Positions 33,682-42,530 of a DNA stretch of 64,000 nt are shown one piece after another. Below the pieces are notes generated by a model. The model searched no databases and was not told where the DNA came from. It was given only the letters and a program-made list of their open reading frames with translations. This DNA comes from JANXUC01 sp964619065 (lineage in GTDB: Bacteria; Acidobacteriota; Terriglobia; Terriglobales; Acidobacteriaceae). Within the stretch, counting starts at the first letter, position 1. The number at the start of each line of letters is the position of its first letter. The position numbers and the translations under genes were made by a program. The stretch covers positions 5,692-69,691 of the forward strand of contig CAZUCC010000021.1 in NCBI GenBank assembly GCA_964619065.1, read 5' to 3'.

Positions 33682-34719
33682 ATGTCTGCTGTACCGCGTC
33701 AACCCTCTTTCTCTCTGCTCCCCGACACCCGCCCTCCGTGGTGGAAGATGCTTTTCAGCATGGGGACAGAAGTGGCGGTGGCTCTGCTGATCGCTTTGCT
33801 CGTAATGATCAGCCCAGTCGGGAATGTGGATGCGAAAAAGGTGTTGCTGCCGATCACGCTGGTGGAACCACCTCCGCCCGTGCCCCAACAGCCGCAACCG
33901 ATTCGCAAGCTCACTCCGCCGCCCGTCGAAGAGTTCAAGGCAGCGATCAAACTCCCAGCACCGGTACCGGTCAAGCCAAAGATAGAAGAGGAAATCACGG
34001 CGCCTAAGGTTCAGATTGCCTCCAACAAGCCGGTCATTGACATACCCGCTCCAAAGATTCCGAAGTTGAAGTTATTGGTCAAGACGAACGTATTCACAAC
34101 CGGAAGCTCGGCCACTCCCACCATCGCTCGCGCTCCGGACAAGGTGCAGACGGGCGGGTTCGGAGATCCAAACGGACTGCCGGCACAGGACGCCAAGGGT
34201 AAGGCCACCAATATCGCTAAATTGGGATCGTTTGATCTGCCTAACGGCGGCGGTTCCGGAAACGGTACCGGCGGCGAACACGGGGTAAAAGGCGTTGTCG
34301 CCAGTTCTGGTTTTGGCAATGGCGTCGCCCAGGGAGATGGCAGCGGAAAGGTCTCCGCTTCCCGAGTGGGCGCGGTCCGGCAGGGCGGTTTCGGCGACAC
34401 CGAGGTGGCAGCTCGTACTGCGCCGAAGACCCAGACTGCGGTTGCGCCTCATACCACTCCTGTAGAAGTGCTTTCCAAGCCTACTCCGGTGTATACAGAA
34501 GAAGGACGCAAACTCAAGATCGAGGGTGAAGTATTGCTCGAGGTTTCCTTCGAAGCAGCCGGGAAAGTCCGGGTTGTTCGAGTTGTGCGCGGACTCGGAC
34601 ATGGCTTGGACGAGGCTGCTGTTCACGCTGCGGAACAAATCCGTTTCAAGCCGGCGACCCGCGACGGTCAGCCCGCGGATTCCGCGGCCGTTTTGCACAT
34701 CATTTTCCAGCTAGCATAG
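33682..34719 (+). CDS. TonB-family energy transducer
   Basis: A 345-residue inner-membrane protein. A single anchor (MGTEVAVALLIALLVMISPVG, about 27-47) follows a short cytoplasmic lead. Then comes a proline-rich stretch (LVEPPPPVPQQPQPIRKLTPPPVEE), a Gly/Ser-rich spacer (NGGGSGNGTGGEHGV), and the C-terminal TonB fold of about 85 residues (PTPVYTEEGRKLKIEGEVLLEVSF, then VVRGLGHGLDEAAVHAAEQIRFKPATRDGQP). It links proton-motive force to outer-membrane transporters. No exbB/exbD or receptor is near. It is followed by an M48 protease gene 27 bases on, likely one unit. Confidence 0.88.
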   Translation: MSAVPRQPSFSLLPDTRPPWWKMLFSMGTEVAVALLIALLVMISPVGNVDAKKVLLPITLVEPPPPVPQQPQPIRKLTPPPVEEFKAAIKLPAPVPVKPKIEEEITAPKVQIASNKPVIDIPAPKIPKLKLLVKTNVFTTGSSATPTIARAPDKVQTGGFGDPNGLPAQDAKGKATNIAKLGSFDLPNGGGSGNGTGGEHGVKGVVASSGFGNGVAQGDGSGKVSASRVGAVRQGGFGDTEVAARTAPKTQTAVAPHTTPVEVLSKPTPVYTEEGRKLKIEGEVLLEVSFEAAGKVRVVRVVRGLGHGLDEAAVHAAEQIRFKPATRDGQPADSAAVLHIIFQLA

Positions 34720-34746
34720 AAAGACGTTAGTATCTCTAGGAACAAC

Positions 34747-36651
34747 ATGCGAAGAATTCGTTTTGTCATTTTGAGTTTCGGAACTGCGCTCCTGGCTGCG
34801 GCCTTGGTCATGGGGCAGACTGCGCCGCCGGCCGCAAAGCCGTCTCCTTCTGTCCCGGCAACAGCAGCTGTCACGCAGACTGCTCCGCAGCAGAACACGG
34901 TCCCGGCACAAACAACGACGGCGCCTGCCGCCCAGACACCGGCTGCGACCACGGCGCCAGCTCCTCCGCCCAGTACGACTCCCACGGACGCGGTGCCACA
35001 GTCCGTAACTCCACCCGCAGCAGCTCCTGCGGCAGTGCCTGCTCCTCCTCCAGTCGCAACACGCAGCGGTCCGCCTCCGTCCTTTGATCAGGTGCTGGAT
35101 CTGGTCGTTGACCGCGAGAACCGCTTCGTCACGCAAATGGAGAAGATGCATCCCCTGGTCGAGACCTACATTCAGAATATGAAGGCCGATCCCGAGCTCA
35201 ATAGCGTGCCCGTGGATGATGAGTATTTCCTGGGCCGCCTTGACCTAAGCGCGGGCCAAACCAAGGACATTTCCTTCAATACCCGCCCCAACTTGTTTCA
35301 CCGCTCGCTCGACAGGCTCACCAGCATTTATGCGATGAAGTTCCTGCCCCTCGGCTTCGCCCAGATGGTGATGCTGGATACCAATTTTGACCGCCGGGAT
35401 TACGACTTCAAGTTTGTGCGCCGGGAGTTCCTTGGCGAAATCCGCTGCCTTGTAATTGACGTTCAACCGAAGGAGAAAGCGGGACCCGGAAAATTCCTGG
35501 GCCGCATCTGGGTGGAAGACCAGGACTTCAACATTGTTCGTTTCAATGGCACTTACGGTCCCTCTACGCACTTCGCCTTCTACTTGCATTTTGATAGTTG
35601 GCGCTTGAACATTCGCCCCGGCTTCTGGCTGCCCACGTACATCTACAGCGAAGAATCGGATTTGAAATACCGCTTTGGCCAGAAATTGAAATTCAAATCG
35701 CAGACTCGCCTGTGGGGCTACGACACATCCGCCTTGGACAGCAACTCCGAGTTCTCCGAGATTATGGTCGAGTCCGCCGATCAGGACGTTCGCGATAAGA
35801 GCGAAGTCCGCCAGGATGCTTCTCCCACGGAAAGCCAGCGGGAATGGGAGCGTCAGGCGGAGCGTAACGTGGTCGAGCGGCTGCAGAAGATCGGGCTTCT
35901 GGCGCCTCCAGGAGAGGTTGAGAAGGTACTGGCGACGGTTGTGAATAACCTGGAAGTCACCAACAACATTGACTTGCAGCCGGAAGTCAGTTGCCGGGTC
36001 TTGTTGACCACACCTCTCGAATCGTTCACCATTGGGCGCACCATTGTCATCAGCCGGGGCCTGCTGGATGTCTTGCCGGACGAGGCTTCGCTCGCCATGG
36101 TGCTCTCTCACGAACTGAGCCACGTAGTGCTGGGCCACAAGCTCGACACCAAGATGGCCTTCAACGACCGCATGTTCTTCCCCGACGAAAAAACCTTCCA
36201 GACCATGGAATTCACCCGGAATCTGCAGGACGAAGAAGCGGCGGACAAAAAAGCCATTGAGCTGCTCAACAACTCGCCCTACAAGGACAAGCTTGCCGTG
36301 CCCGGCCTTTTCCTGCGGATGGTACAACTGCGCGCGCCGAATCTGCAGCAGTTGATCCGCTCCCACCTGGGAAACAGCTTGCACCAGGGCGGCTATCGCA
36401 TGGAGGCGTTGGCGCAGTCTGCCCCAGCGCTGGATTTCAAGAAGTTGGATCAGATCGCGGCTCTACCGCTGGGCGGACGCATTAAGGTGGACGCCTGGAC
36501 CAACAAGGTGGAACTCTTGAAGTCCAAGCCTGTCGCGTTGATGTCCCCGGCGGAGAAAATGCCGTTCGAAGTCACGCCATTCTTTCCGTATCTCACTCGT
36601 TTTGGCACGACGGCGGCGCCAGAAAAGGTCGCTGCGGCACCGGGCAACTAG
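34747..36651 (+). CDS. Exported M48-family metalloprotease with proline/alanine/threonine-rich leader
   Basis: A 634-residue protein. A signal peptide (1-23) precedes a low-complexity stretch of Pro, Ala and Thr (about 24-112), probably a flexible or wall-spanning linker. Residues 113-380 form a domain with VDRENRFVTQM, NTRPNLFHRSLDRLTSIYAMKF and WGYDTSALDSNSEFSEI-type sequence whose family I do not recognise. The C-terminal M48 domain has the zinc site HELSH (455-459) and the third ligand Glu in LQDEEAADKKAIELL (about 496-497). It should degrade or process envelope proteins, similar in role to BepA-type enzymes (inference). It lies 27 bases behind the TonB gene. Confidence 0.88.
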   Translation: MRRIRFVILSFGTALLAAALVMGQTAPPAAKPSPSVPATAAVTQTAPQQNTVPAQTTTAPAAQTPAATTAPAPPPSTTPTDAVPQSVTPPAAAPAAVPAPPPVATRSGPPPSFDQVLDLVVDRENRFVTQMEKMHPLVETYIQNMKADPELNSVPVDDEYFLGRLDLSAGQTKDISFNTRPNLFHRSLDRLTSIYAMKFLPLGFAQMVMLDTNFDRRDYDFKFVRREFLGEIRCLVIDVQPKEKAGPGKFLGRIWVEDQDFNIVRFNGTYGPSTHFAFYLHFDSWRLNIRPGFWLPTYIYSEESDLKYRFGQKLKFKSQTRLWGYDTSALDSNSEFSEIMVESADQDVRDKSEVRQDASPTESQREWERQAERNVVERLQKIGLLAPPGEVEKVLATVVNNLEVTNNIDLQPEVSCRVLLTTPLESFTIGRTIVISRGLLDVLPDEASLAMVLSHELSHVVLGHKLDTKMAFNDRMFFPDEKTFQTMEFTRNLQDEEAADKKAIELLNNSPYKDKLAVPGLFLRMVQLRAPNLQQLIRSHLGNSLHQGGYRMEALAQSAPALDFKKLDQIAALPLGGRIKVDAWTNKVELLKSKPVALMSPAEKMPFEVTPFFPYLTRFGTTAAPEKVAAAPGN

Positions 36652-36671
36652 CGGTGGATTCAGACTAGATA

Positions 36672-36689
36672 GCGGACAGGAATGTCCGC
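36672..36689. repeat. Short hairpin (GCGGACA stem)
   Basis: gcggaca (36672-36678), loop ggaa, tgtccgc (36683-36689), preceded by ta and followed by cctac. The 39757-39776 hairpin has almost the same stem (cgcggaca). Non-coding member of the local hairpin family. Confidence 0.6.
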
Positions 36690-36755
36690 CCTACACGAGC
36701 CCTGAATCCGGCACGAGTTAATGTACCTGTTAGAAATAACCGCCACAAAGCATCA

Positions 36756-36791
36756 GGCCGGCGCTGAGGGCGCTTGCCCCAGCCTCCGGCC
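36756..36791. terminator. Strong imperfect hairpin between convergent M48 and Flp genes
   Basis: ggccgg at 36756-36761 pairs with ccggcc at 36786-36791, and the inner gctgaggg pairs with ccccagc, with two interruptions and a short loop. The structure can form in RNA from either strand. No T-run follows, so a classical intrinsic terminator is not proven, but its place between two converging genes suggests shared termination. Confidence 0.4.
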
Positions 36792-36835
36792 AGAAGATAA
36801 TCCCTGAATTTTCCGCGCGGACTGACGCGACTCCC

Positions 36836-37000
36836 TTATCCGATCGCGCTGCCAACCTGTGAAAACACGGTGTTGGCGTTGGTGCCGATCAAGCGCACGG
36901 TGCCGATCACGATTACCAGGATCACGGCCAGCATGACTGCGTATTCCGCGATATCCTGGCCCTGTTCATCCTTCCAAAGCTTCTGAAAAAATTGACTCAC
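36836..37000 (-). CDS. Flp/Fap-type IVb pilin
   Basis: A 54-residue protein from GTG 37000, with aaggag 7 bases ahead, to TAA 36836-36838. It reads MSQFFQKLWKDEQGQDIAEY, then a hydrophobic helix AVMLAVILVIVIGTVRLIG, then a short tail ending QVGSAIG. The DEQGQDIAEYA motif with Glu19-Tyr20 is the exact signature of Flp pilins, where the prepilin peptidase TadV cuts after a Gly (here probably Gly14) and Glu/Tyr are conserved. Flp subunits form tight-adherence (Tad) pili. No tad or cpa assembly genes lie in this window, so the machine must be elsewhere. It sits next to a NarL-type response regulator gene on the same strand, 200 bases away. Confidence 0.88.
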   Translation of the reverse strand: MSQFFQKLWKDEQGQDIAEYAVMLAVILVIVIGTVRLIGTNANTVFSQVGSAIG

Positions 37001-37204
37001 TGTGTTTCTCCTTGAAGGGCGCCGCTTGCGGACCCTAATTTTCTTTCTTTCATCGAGCTAGCGCCCCAATGCGCCGAGGGGACCCAGACTTCAAGTTTCT
37101 AAAACTCTGTCTGCAATCTTATTCACAGTGTCGTAACAAGACCATGGCCCAATTGTGCCATAGCTGAAACATCTCATAACTTGTTCATTTTAAATGGCTT
37201 ACAT

Positions 37205-37885
37205 CTATTGTATGGCAATCAGCGGGAGCGATTGGTTGACCGCAAACAGTGCCAACTCGAGGCGCGTCGAGACACCTAGCTTGTCGAAAATGTTGCTCAA
37301 GTGGTGCTTGACCGTATCTTCGCTGATTTTAAAATGCTCGGCGATTTCCTTGTTGGCGAAGCCCGCAACGACGGCGGAAACAATCTCCAGCTCACGGGGT
37401 GTCAGCCCGAACTTGCGTTGCCGGGCTTCCTGCGCCGTAGTCTGCATGAGCGTACGCAGGTATTGCACTAAGTTGGAGACTTGCTCTCTGCCCACCCAAT
37501 ACTCGCCGTTCATCACCACGCGGATCGCTTGAATCAGCAGTTGCGTAGCCGAGTCTTTCAGCACCACCCCGCGGGCGCCAAGTTGCAGGGCTTCCACGAT
37601 CTGGCTCTTTTCCGCCGCCGCAGTCAGCAGAATAATGCGGATGGATGCGCCCAGCGAACCCAGCTCACGGATTGCCTCGATCCCCGTTTGCTGCGGCATG
37701 GAGAGATCGAGAAGCAGCAAGTCGGGCTTGTGTTGTTTCACAAGCTTAACAGCCTCATTGCCGTTAGAGGCTTCAGCAATCACCTTAAAGCCGGGTTCGG
37801 CTTCGAGCAGGCGCTTGAGACCATCGCGAAAAATAGGATGATCATCGGCTAACAGAATGCGAATTTCTTGGGTGCTAGGATTCAT
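37205..37885 (-). CDS. NarL/FixJ-family response regulator
   Basis: A 226-residue protein. ATG 37885 is chosen as the start (a GTG 27 bases upstream is possible). The receiver domain has the acidic pair in LLADDHPIFRDG (Asp14, Asp15), phosphoacceptor Asp60 in LLLLDLSMPQQTG, the Thr/Ser of LLTAA and the Lys of VLKDSA. The C-terminal LuxR-type helix-turn-helix reads LTPRELEIVSAVVAGFANKEIAEHFKISEDTVKHHLSNIFDKLGV. It overlaps the end of the upstream histidine kinase gene by 11 bases, so the two are one operon and almost certainly partners. The Flp pilin gene just downstream is a candidate target (inference). Confidence 0.92.
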   Translation of the reverse strand: MNPSTQEIRILLADDHPIFRDGLKRLLEAEPGFKVIAEASNGNEAVKLVKQHKPDLLLLDLSMPQQTGIEAIRELGSLGASIRIILLTAAAEKSQIVEALQLGARGVVLKDSATQLLIQAIRVVMNGEYWVGREQVSNLVQYLRTLMQTTAQEARQRKFGLTPRELEIVSAVVAGFANKEIAEHFKISEDTVKHHLSNIFDKLGVSTRLELALFAVNQSLPLIAIQ

Positions 37886-39656
37886 AGGAGGATTCCGGCT
37901 TGGTGGAAACACTGACTTCGAGACGCGCGCCTTGGCCCGGATTCGATTCTATCGTGAGTTCCCCGGCAATGAAACGTACTCGCTCCTTAATTACTACTGG
38001 GCCCTTGCGAACCGCTTCCATCTCGTTTTGAGACATTCGTCCCGAAAAATCAAAGCCTTTGCCGTCGTCTTCGACGGTGAGCTTGCAGGAGCCGTTGATC
38101 GCTCCCAGGCGTACCAGAACATGTTTGGCCTGGCTGTGCTTGCGGACGTTGACGAGAGCTTCCTGCGTGATGCGCGCCAGTTCGCGGCACACACGCGGCG
38201 GTTGGCCCGCATCGTCCACTTCGGTCAGAAAGCGGGCTTGAATTCCAGTCTCGCGCTGAAAGCGTTCCACAGTATCGGCGAGGAAGCCGGGAAGACGTTT
38301 CCCGTCGACATCTAGCGACTTCATCTGTTGCATGAGCTCGCGCAGCTTGAGCACTTCCTCGCGCAGCAGCCCCTGAATGCGTCCGAGCTCGCCAGCAAAG
38401 GAGTTCGTCTGACTCTCGGCCTGGCGGCGCAGGATATCGACTTGCATCTCCATGGCAATCAGCGATTGCACTGCGCCGTCATGGAGTTCCCGTGCCACGC
38501 GCGCGCGCTCGACGGCCCCGGCACGCTGGCGCAAGCGCCGCAACAGGAAAACGTTGTAGACGGCGGGGCCCACTTGGTCCAGCAGCTCCCGCAGAAACCG
38601 TAATTCCTCTTCGCTTCCGGCAAAGTTCTCCGGGTCATGCAAAAAAATCCGGCCCGTCCATTCTTCCCCAAAAGCAAAGTCCACCCCGGCAATGGATCTC
38701 ACATCGGTCTCGCCGGCAAGCTGGGTGGCATAGGCGCACGGCAAGCTGCGAAGCCGGTTACCCTTGCGATCCAGTCCAGCGGCGGACCAAAGGCCGTGGC
38801 TTGGCTCCGCGTACCAGACAACCGCCGGGGTTTCAAACAGGTATTTCTCGCGATCCAGCACGGTTGCGCTTTCCCATTGGAACGGACGCTCGGCCTCCAG
38901 TACACCGGCGAACATCCGGAAGCCCTTATTCTCCAACGCTGCGATCCGCACGCTACGCGCGCGATAAAGATGGCCGATGTCCCGCAGCACCGCTTGCAGC
39001 GTGGCGGTCATGCCCGCCTCGACCCGGGCCTTGCTCAGCATGGTGGTGATCACGGTTTTTTCCGCGCGCAGCTGTTTCTGCTGCTCGCCCAGATACCCCA
39101 ACAGCAAAGCCATAACGGGCAATGCTACCAGGCGCTCAAAAAAACGGCTGGTGTCCAGCTCCGGCGGCACATTCGTCACCAGGTGAAGATGGATGAGCAA
39201 ATACGCCTCTGCCCCAGGCAGGATGACCGCAACCAGGGCGGTGGCCAGCGTCTCCCACAGACCCCAGCGGTAAGCTGCTGCCAGTATCGAGAAAAAGAAG
39301 AACAAGAAAAATGGGCTGGTGCGAGAAGTGGAAAAAGCGGCGATCAGCGCCGGCCAAATAGTATCGGCGGCGTGCACCAGAAACACGAACGAATCCGAGG
39401 AATCCCGGCGATACCGGAACAACAACATAACCGTCACCGAGAAGGCCAGGTAGACGGTCACCAGCAAATAAGCATTCGTCGAGTGGTATCCCGCATCGCC
39501 CGAGCGAAACCACATCGCGAACAGGGCCGCAATCGCAAGAAACACACGGGAAGTGGCGAGCCAGCGCTCAATGCGCCTCCGCTCTTCCGGACTCGTCGGC
39601 GCGCGCCTATGCCAGAAATTCTTTTGACGCCGAAGCGCCCCGAGCACCCGCATCAT
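37875..39656 (-). CDS. Membrane histidine kinase with GAF domain, HisKA_3/NarX type
   Basis: A 593-residue sensor kinase. Residues 35-190 hold five or six membrane spans (LAIAALFAMWF, LLVTVYLAFSVTVMLLF, FFLFFFFSILAAAY and others). Residues about 200-370 form a GAF-like domain. The HisKA_3 dimerisation and phosphotransfer segment is VERARVARELHDGAVQSLIAM with phosphorylated His392, and the ATPase domain follows with ITQEALVNVRKHSQAKHV (N-box), VEDDGKGFDF and GPVVIKERV(R) blocks; GMRER is replaced by VIKERVRF. The signal is unknown. Partner regulator overlaps its 3' end. Confidence 0.9.
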   Translation of the reverse strand: MMRVLGALRRQKNFWHRRAPTSPEERRRIERWLATSRVFLAIAALFAMWFRSGDAGYHSTNAYLLVTVYLAFSVTVMLLFRYRRDSSDSFVFLVHAADTIWPALIAAFSTSRTSPFFLFFFFSILAAAYRWGLWETLATALVAVILPGAEAYLLIHLHLVTNVPPELDTSRFFERLVALPVMALLLGYLGEQQKQLRAEKTVITTMLSKARVEAGMTATLQAVLRDIGHLYRARSVRIAALENKGFRMFAGVLEAERPFQWESATVLDREKYLFETPAVVWYAEPSHGLWSAAGLDRKGNRLRSLPCAYATQLAGETDVRSIAGVDFAFGEEWTGRIFLHDPENFAGSEEELRFLRELLDQVGPAVYNVFLLRRLRQRAGAVERARVARELHDGAVQSLIAMEMQVDILRRQAESQTNSFAGELGRIQGLLREEVLKLRELMQQMKSLDVDGKRLPGFLADTVERFQRETGIQARFLTEVDDAGQPPRVCRELARITQEALVNVRKHSQAKHVLVRLGAINGSCKLTVEDDGKGFDFSGRMSQNEMEAVRKGPVVIKERVRFIAGELTIESNPGQGARLEVSVSTKPESSYES

Positions 39657-39756
39657 GTAACCAGCCCCGATCCCCGGGCACTATTATGCCATCTCCCGGG
39701 CCAAGGGAGTGTGGCGCGGGAAGGTGGACCCCAGGATATATCGCAGAAATATGTGG

Positions 39757-39776
39757 CGCGGACACTCTTGTCCGCG
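39757..39776. repeat. Perfect hairpin (CGCGGACA stem)
   Basis: cgcggaca (39757-39764), loop ctct, tgtccgcg (39769-39776), preceded by atgtgg. It lies in the 265-base space between the histidine kinase and rlmN genes, which holds no gene that I can see. It closely resembles the 36672 hairpin. Confidence 0.65.
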
Positions 39777-39921
39777 AGGTCTGGGGAGGGCTTGCCAGTC
39801 GTCAGTTTTGGGAAGACCATGGGTCTCCCGGTCAAGAAGAATCAGAACGTGGGGCGGCGCAGCTTGCTCCGCCGAAACTCCATAATGTTAGCGTTTCGAA
39901 ATGAACTGAACTTTAGCCCTG

Positions 39922-41052
39922 TCACGAGGCCGACACCGTTCGCTTCAACTGCCCGCAAGCCGCGAAAATATCCCGTCCTCTCGGCCGGCGAATGAACGTT
40001 GGAACTCCGCCTTCAATGAGAGTTTTTTGGAATGCCAGCACTTGACTCGGCTCCGGGGTCTGAAACGGAATCTCAGGTCCCGGGTTCCAGGCAATCAGAT
40101 TCACTTTGGCGCGGATACCGCGAATCAGCTGCAAAACTTCGCGGGCGTTCTCCATGGAATCATTCACGCCGCTCAGGAGCACATACTCAAATGTCACTAC
40201 GTCCCGCGAGCGCAGAGGAAACTCGCGCGCCGCTTGCATGAGCAGCCCAAGATTCCACTTGCGATTGATGGGCATGATGCGTGAGCGAATCTCATCGTTG
40301 GGCGCGTTGAGTGAAATCGCCAGCCTCGGGCGCACCGGCTCTCCCGCGAAATCTTGAATACGCGGCACAATTCCCGCCGTGGACACCGTCATGCGCGAAG
40401 CGGGAATGCCCACGCCCTCCACCAGCAGCCGCACCGCTTTGATGAAGTTGTCGTAGTTGAGAAACGGCTCGCCCATTCCCATGAAAACAAGATTGATACG
40501 ATCCCGCCGCGGCACAGCCTGATTGTCCTTGAGCACCGCGCATACCTGCCCGATAATTTCGCCCGCCGTCAGATTCCGTTTTACCCCGAGCAGCGCCGTA
40601 AGACAAAACTGGCAATCGACCGCACACCCAACCTGACTCGAAACACAAATCGAAGCTCGCCGCCACGAATGGTTTTGCGGCAGTACGGCATCGTCGACCG
40701 GAGGATCCTCGGTCACGCTCCCATCGCCTTCCTCGCCGCCATCACCTTCCGGCATCCACACCGTTTCCACGCTCTGGGCATCCGGGAAGCTCATCAAATA
40801 ACGCACCGTGCCATCCCTGGAGACAAACTTGTTTTCAATTTTAGGCATCCCCACCACGAGTCCGTCCGCGCCAAGCGCCTGACGAAATGCAAGCGGCAGG
40901 GTTGTGAAGTCCTCCACGCTTTCTACACGCTCCCCGTAAAGCGCCTGGAAGAGTTGGCGAGCCCGGTAGGCGGGTTCTCCGGCCTGCTTCACAAGCTGGC
41001 TAAGCTCTTGAAAATCAAGGCCTAAGAGCGTGAGTGGCAATTTTGAAGTCAT
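39922..41052 (-). CDS. rlmN: 23S rRNA (adenine-C2) methyltransferase / tRNA A37 methyltransferase
   Basis: A 376-residue radical-SAM enzyme. The cluster site CX3CX2C is Cys143-Cys147-Cys150 in VGCAVDCQFC; the methyl-carrying cysteine is Cys366 in DIFAACGQL. INLVFMGMGEPFLNYDNF and ISLNAPNDEIRSRIMPINRKWNL are hallmark RlmN blocks. An unusual acidic insert, residues about 101-123, lies between the N-terminal accessory domain and the radical core. It methylates A2503 of 23S rRNA and A37 of certain tRNAs. It stands alone on this strand, divergent from the M16 protease. Confidence 0.95.
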   Translation of the reverse strand: MTSKLPLTLLGLDFQELSQLVKQAGEPAYRARQLFQALYGERVESVEDFTTLPLAFRQALGADGLVVGMPKIENKFVSRDGTVRYLMSFPDAQSVETVWMPEGDGGEEGDGSVTEDPPVDDAVLPQNHSWRRASICVSSQVGCAVDCQFCLTALLGVKRNLTAGEIIGQVCAVLKDNQAVPRRDRINLVFMGMGEPFLNYDNFIKAVRLLVEGVGIPASRMTVSTAGIVPRIQDFAGEPVRPRLAISLNAPNDEIRSRIMPINRKWNLGLLMQAAREFPLRSRDVVTFEYVLLSGVNDSMENAREVLQLIRGIRAKVNLIAWNPGPEIPFQTPEPSQVLAFQKTLIEGGVPTFIRRPRGRDIFAACGQLKRTVSAS

Positions 41053-41252
41053 GCGGTGAAAGACTGCATCCTGCTGATTCTAGACTACATCAGACCACTA
41101 GACAGCGCGCCATGTGCGATTCTTGGCGATTTTCGAGGCGTATCTCTAACACATTGAAAACACAGGACGTATCTCCACTTGCTAAGTAGCTCGCCTGTGT
41201 ACAATGGAATAGGCCTCCCAGCTCCCGCCTCTGAAGGATTTTACAAACTGTT

Positions 41253-42530
41253 ATGACTGACGGACCACGCAACATTCGTCGTGAAGTGCTTCCGAACGGG
41301 CTCACTGTTATCACGGAAGAGATGCAACACGTGCGCTCGATCTCCGTGGGCATCTGGGTGAAGACGGGGTCGCGCGACGAAGAGGCGCAGCAGAACGGCA
41401 TCTCGCACTTCATTGAGCACATGCTCTTCAAAGGAACCAAGCACCGTACGGCCGAAGACATTGCGCGGCAGGTGGATTCGCTCGGCGGCAACATGGACGC
41501 CTTCACCGCCAAGGAATGCATTTGCTTCACCGCCAAGGTGCTGGATGAGCATTTGTCGGGGGCGATGGACATCCTCAGTGACCTGGTGTTGAACCCGCTG
41601 TTCGAAGCAAAAGACATCAACCGCGAGCGCGGCGTCATCCTCGAAGAGATCAAGATGGACGAAGACAACCCGGACTACCTCGTGCATGAGATCTTCACAC
41701 AAAGTTTTTGGAAAGATCACCCGCTGGGCAAGCCGATTCTGGGAACCAAGGAAACGGTAAAGCGTTTTGAACAGCCCGTGGTATCAGAGTTTTATGGGCA
41801 GCGATTTTATCCCGGCAACATGATCGTTGCCGCCGCGGGAAATTTGAAGCACAAACAATTTCTGGACATGATTCGCAAGCACTTCCAGGACATGAAGCCC
41901 GGCAGCAATGGGCATGTGAGCACCGCACCCAAGATTGTGCCGCGCATCACCATGCGCAACAAGAAGGCGTTAGAACAGGTGCAGCTCTGCGTGGGCGTGC
42001 CGGCGTATCCCATCGCGCATGAGAAGCGTTTCGTCTGCTACGTGTTGAACACGGTGCTGGGCGGCGGAATGAGTTCTCGGCTCTTTCAAAACATTCGCGA
42101 GAAGCAGGGGCTGGCGTATTCCATCTATAGCGATCTGAATCCCTACCGCGACACGGGCTGCCTGTCGGTGTATGCAGGCACGTCGCGGGAATCGGCGGTA
42201 AAGCTGGTCGAGTCGGTGGTAGCGGAATTCCGCAAGCTCAAGACAGAGCCGGTCCCCGCCGACGAGTTGCGGCGAGCGAAAGATCAGCTCAAGGGCAGCC
42301 TGGTTCTAAGCTTGGAATCGAGCATGTCCTGCATGTCCAACCTGGCGCGCCAGGAGATGTACTTCGACCGCTTCTACGGGATCGATGACCTGATTGGTCT
42401 GATCGAGAAAGTAACTTCCGAGGAGCTGCTGACGCAAGCACGAGAGTTCTTCCAGGGTGAGGCCATCGCGGTCACGGTGCTGGGAAATTTGAATGGGTTG
42501 AAGTTGTCGCGGAATCAGTTGGCCTGCTAG
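41253..42530 (+). CDS. M16-family zinc peptidase
   Basis: A 425-residue pitrilysin-type peptidase. The inverted zinc site HxxEH is His52-Glu55-His56 in HFIEHMLFKG, and the downstream acidic ligand lies in the region ERGVILEEIKMDEDNP near residues 126-141. The C-terminal half has the GGGMSSRLFQNIREKQGLAYSIY block with the R/Y pair that binds substrate. Length and layout fit a single-chain processing peptidase like bacterial PqqL/YmxG-type proteins. Substrate not predictable. No signal peptide, so cytoplasmic. A gene-free stretch of about 350 bases follows. Confidence 0.92.
   Translation: MTDGPRNIRREVLPNGLTVITEEMQHVRSISVGIWVKTGSRDEEAQQNGISHFIEHMLFKGTKHRTAEDIARQVDSLGGNMDAFTAKECICFTAKVLDEHLSGAMDILSDLVLNPLFEAKDINRERGVILEEIKMDEDNPDYLVHEIFTQSFWKDHPLGKPILGTKETVKRFEQPVVSEFYGQRFYPGNMIVAAAGNLKHKQFLDMIRKHFQDMKPGSNGHVSTAPKIVPRITMRNKKALEQVQLCVGVPAYPIAHEKRFVCYVLNTVLGGGMSSRLFQNIREKQGLAYSIYSDLNPYRDTGCLSVYAGTSRESAVKLVESVVAEFRKLKTEPVPADELRRAKDQLKGSLVLSLESSMSCMSNLARQEMYFDRFYGIDDLIGLIEKVTSEELLTQAREFFQGEAIAVTVLGNLNGLKLSRNQLAC

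Noticed and set aside
35245..36384. 379-codon minus-strand frame opposite the M48 protease
   Set aside because: Shadow of a gene with an intact zinc site on the other strand.
37120..37170. Sigma-54-like site (tggcac) ahead of the Flp pilin
   Set aside because: The -12 element does not match at the required spacing, so it was not called.
38637..39995. 452-codon plus-strand frame opposite the histidine kinase
   Set aside because: Shadow; Gln/Arg/Pro-rich translation and no ribosome site.
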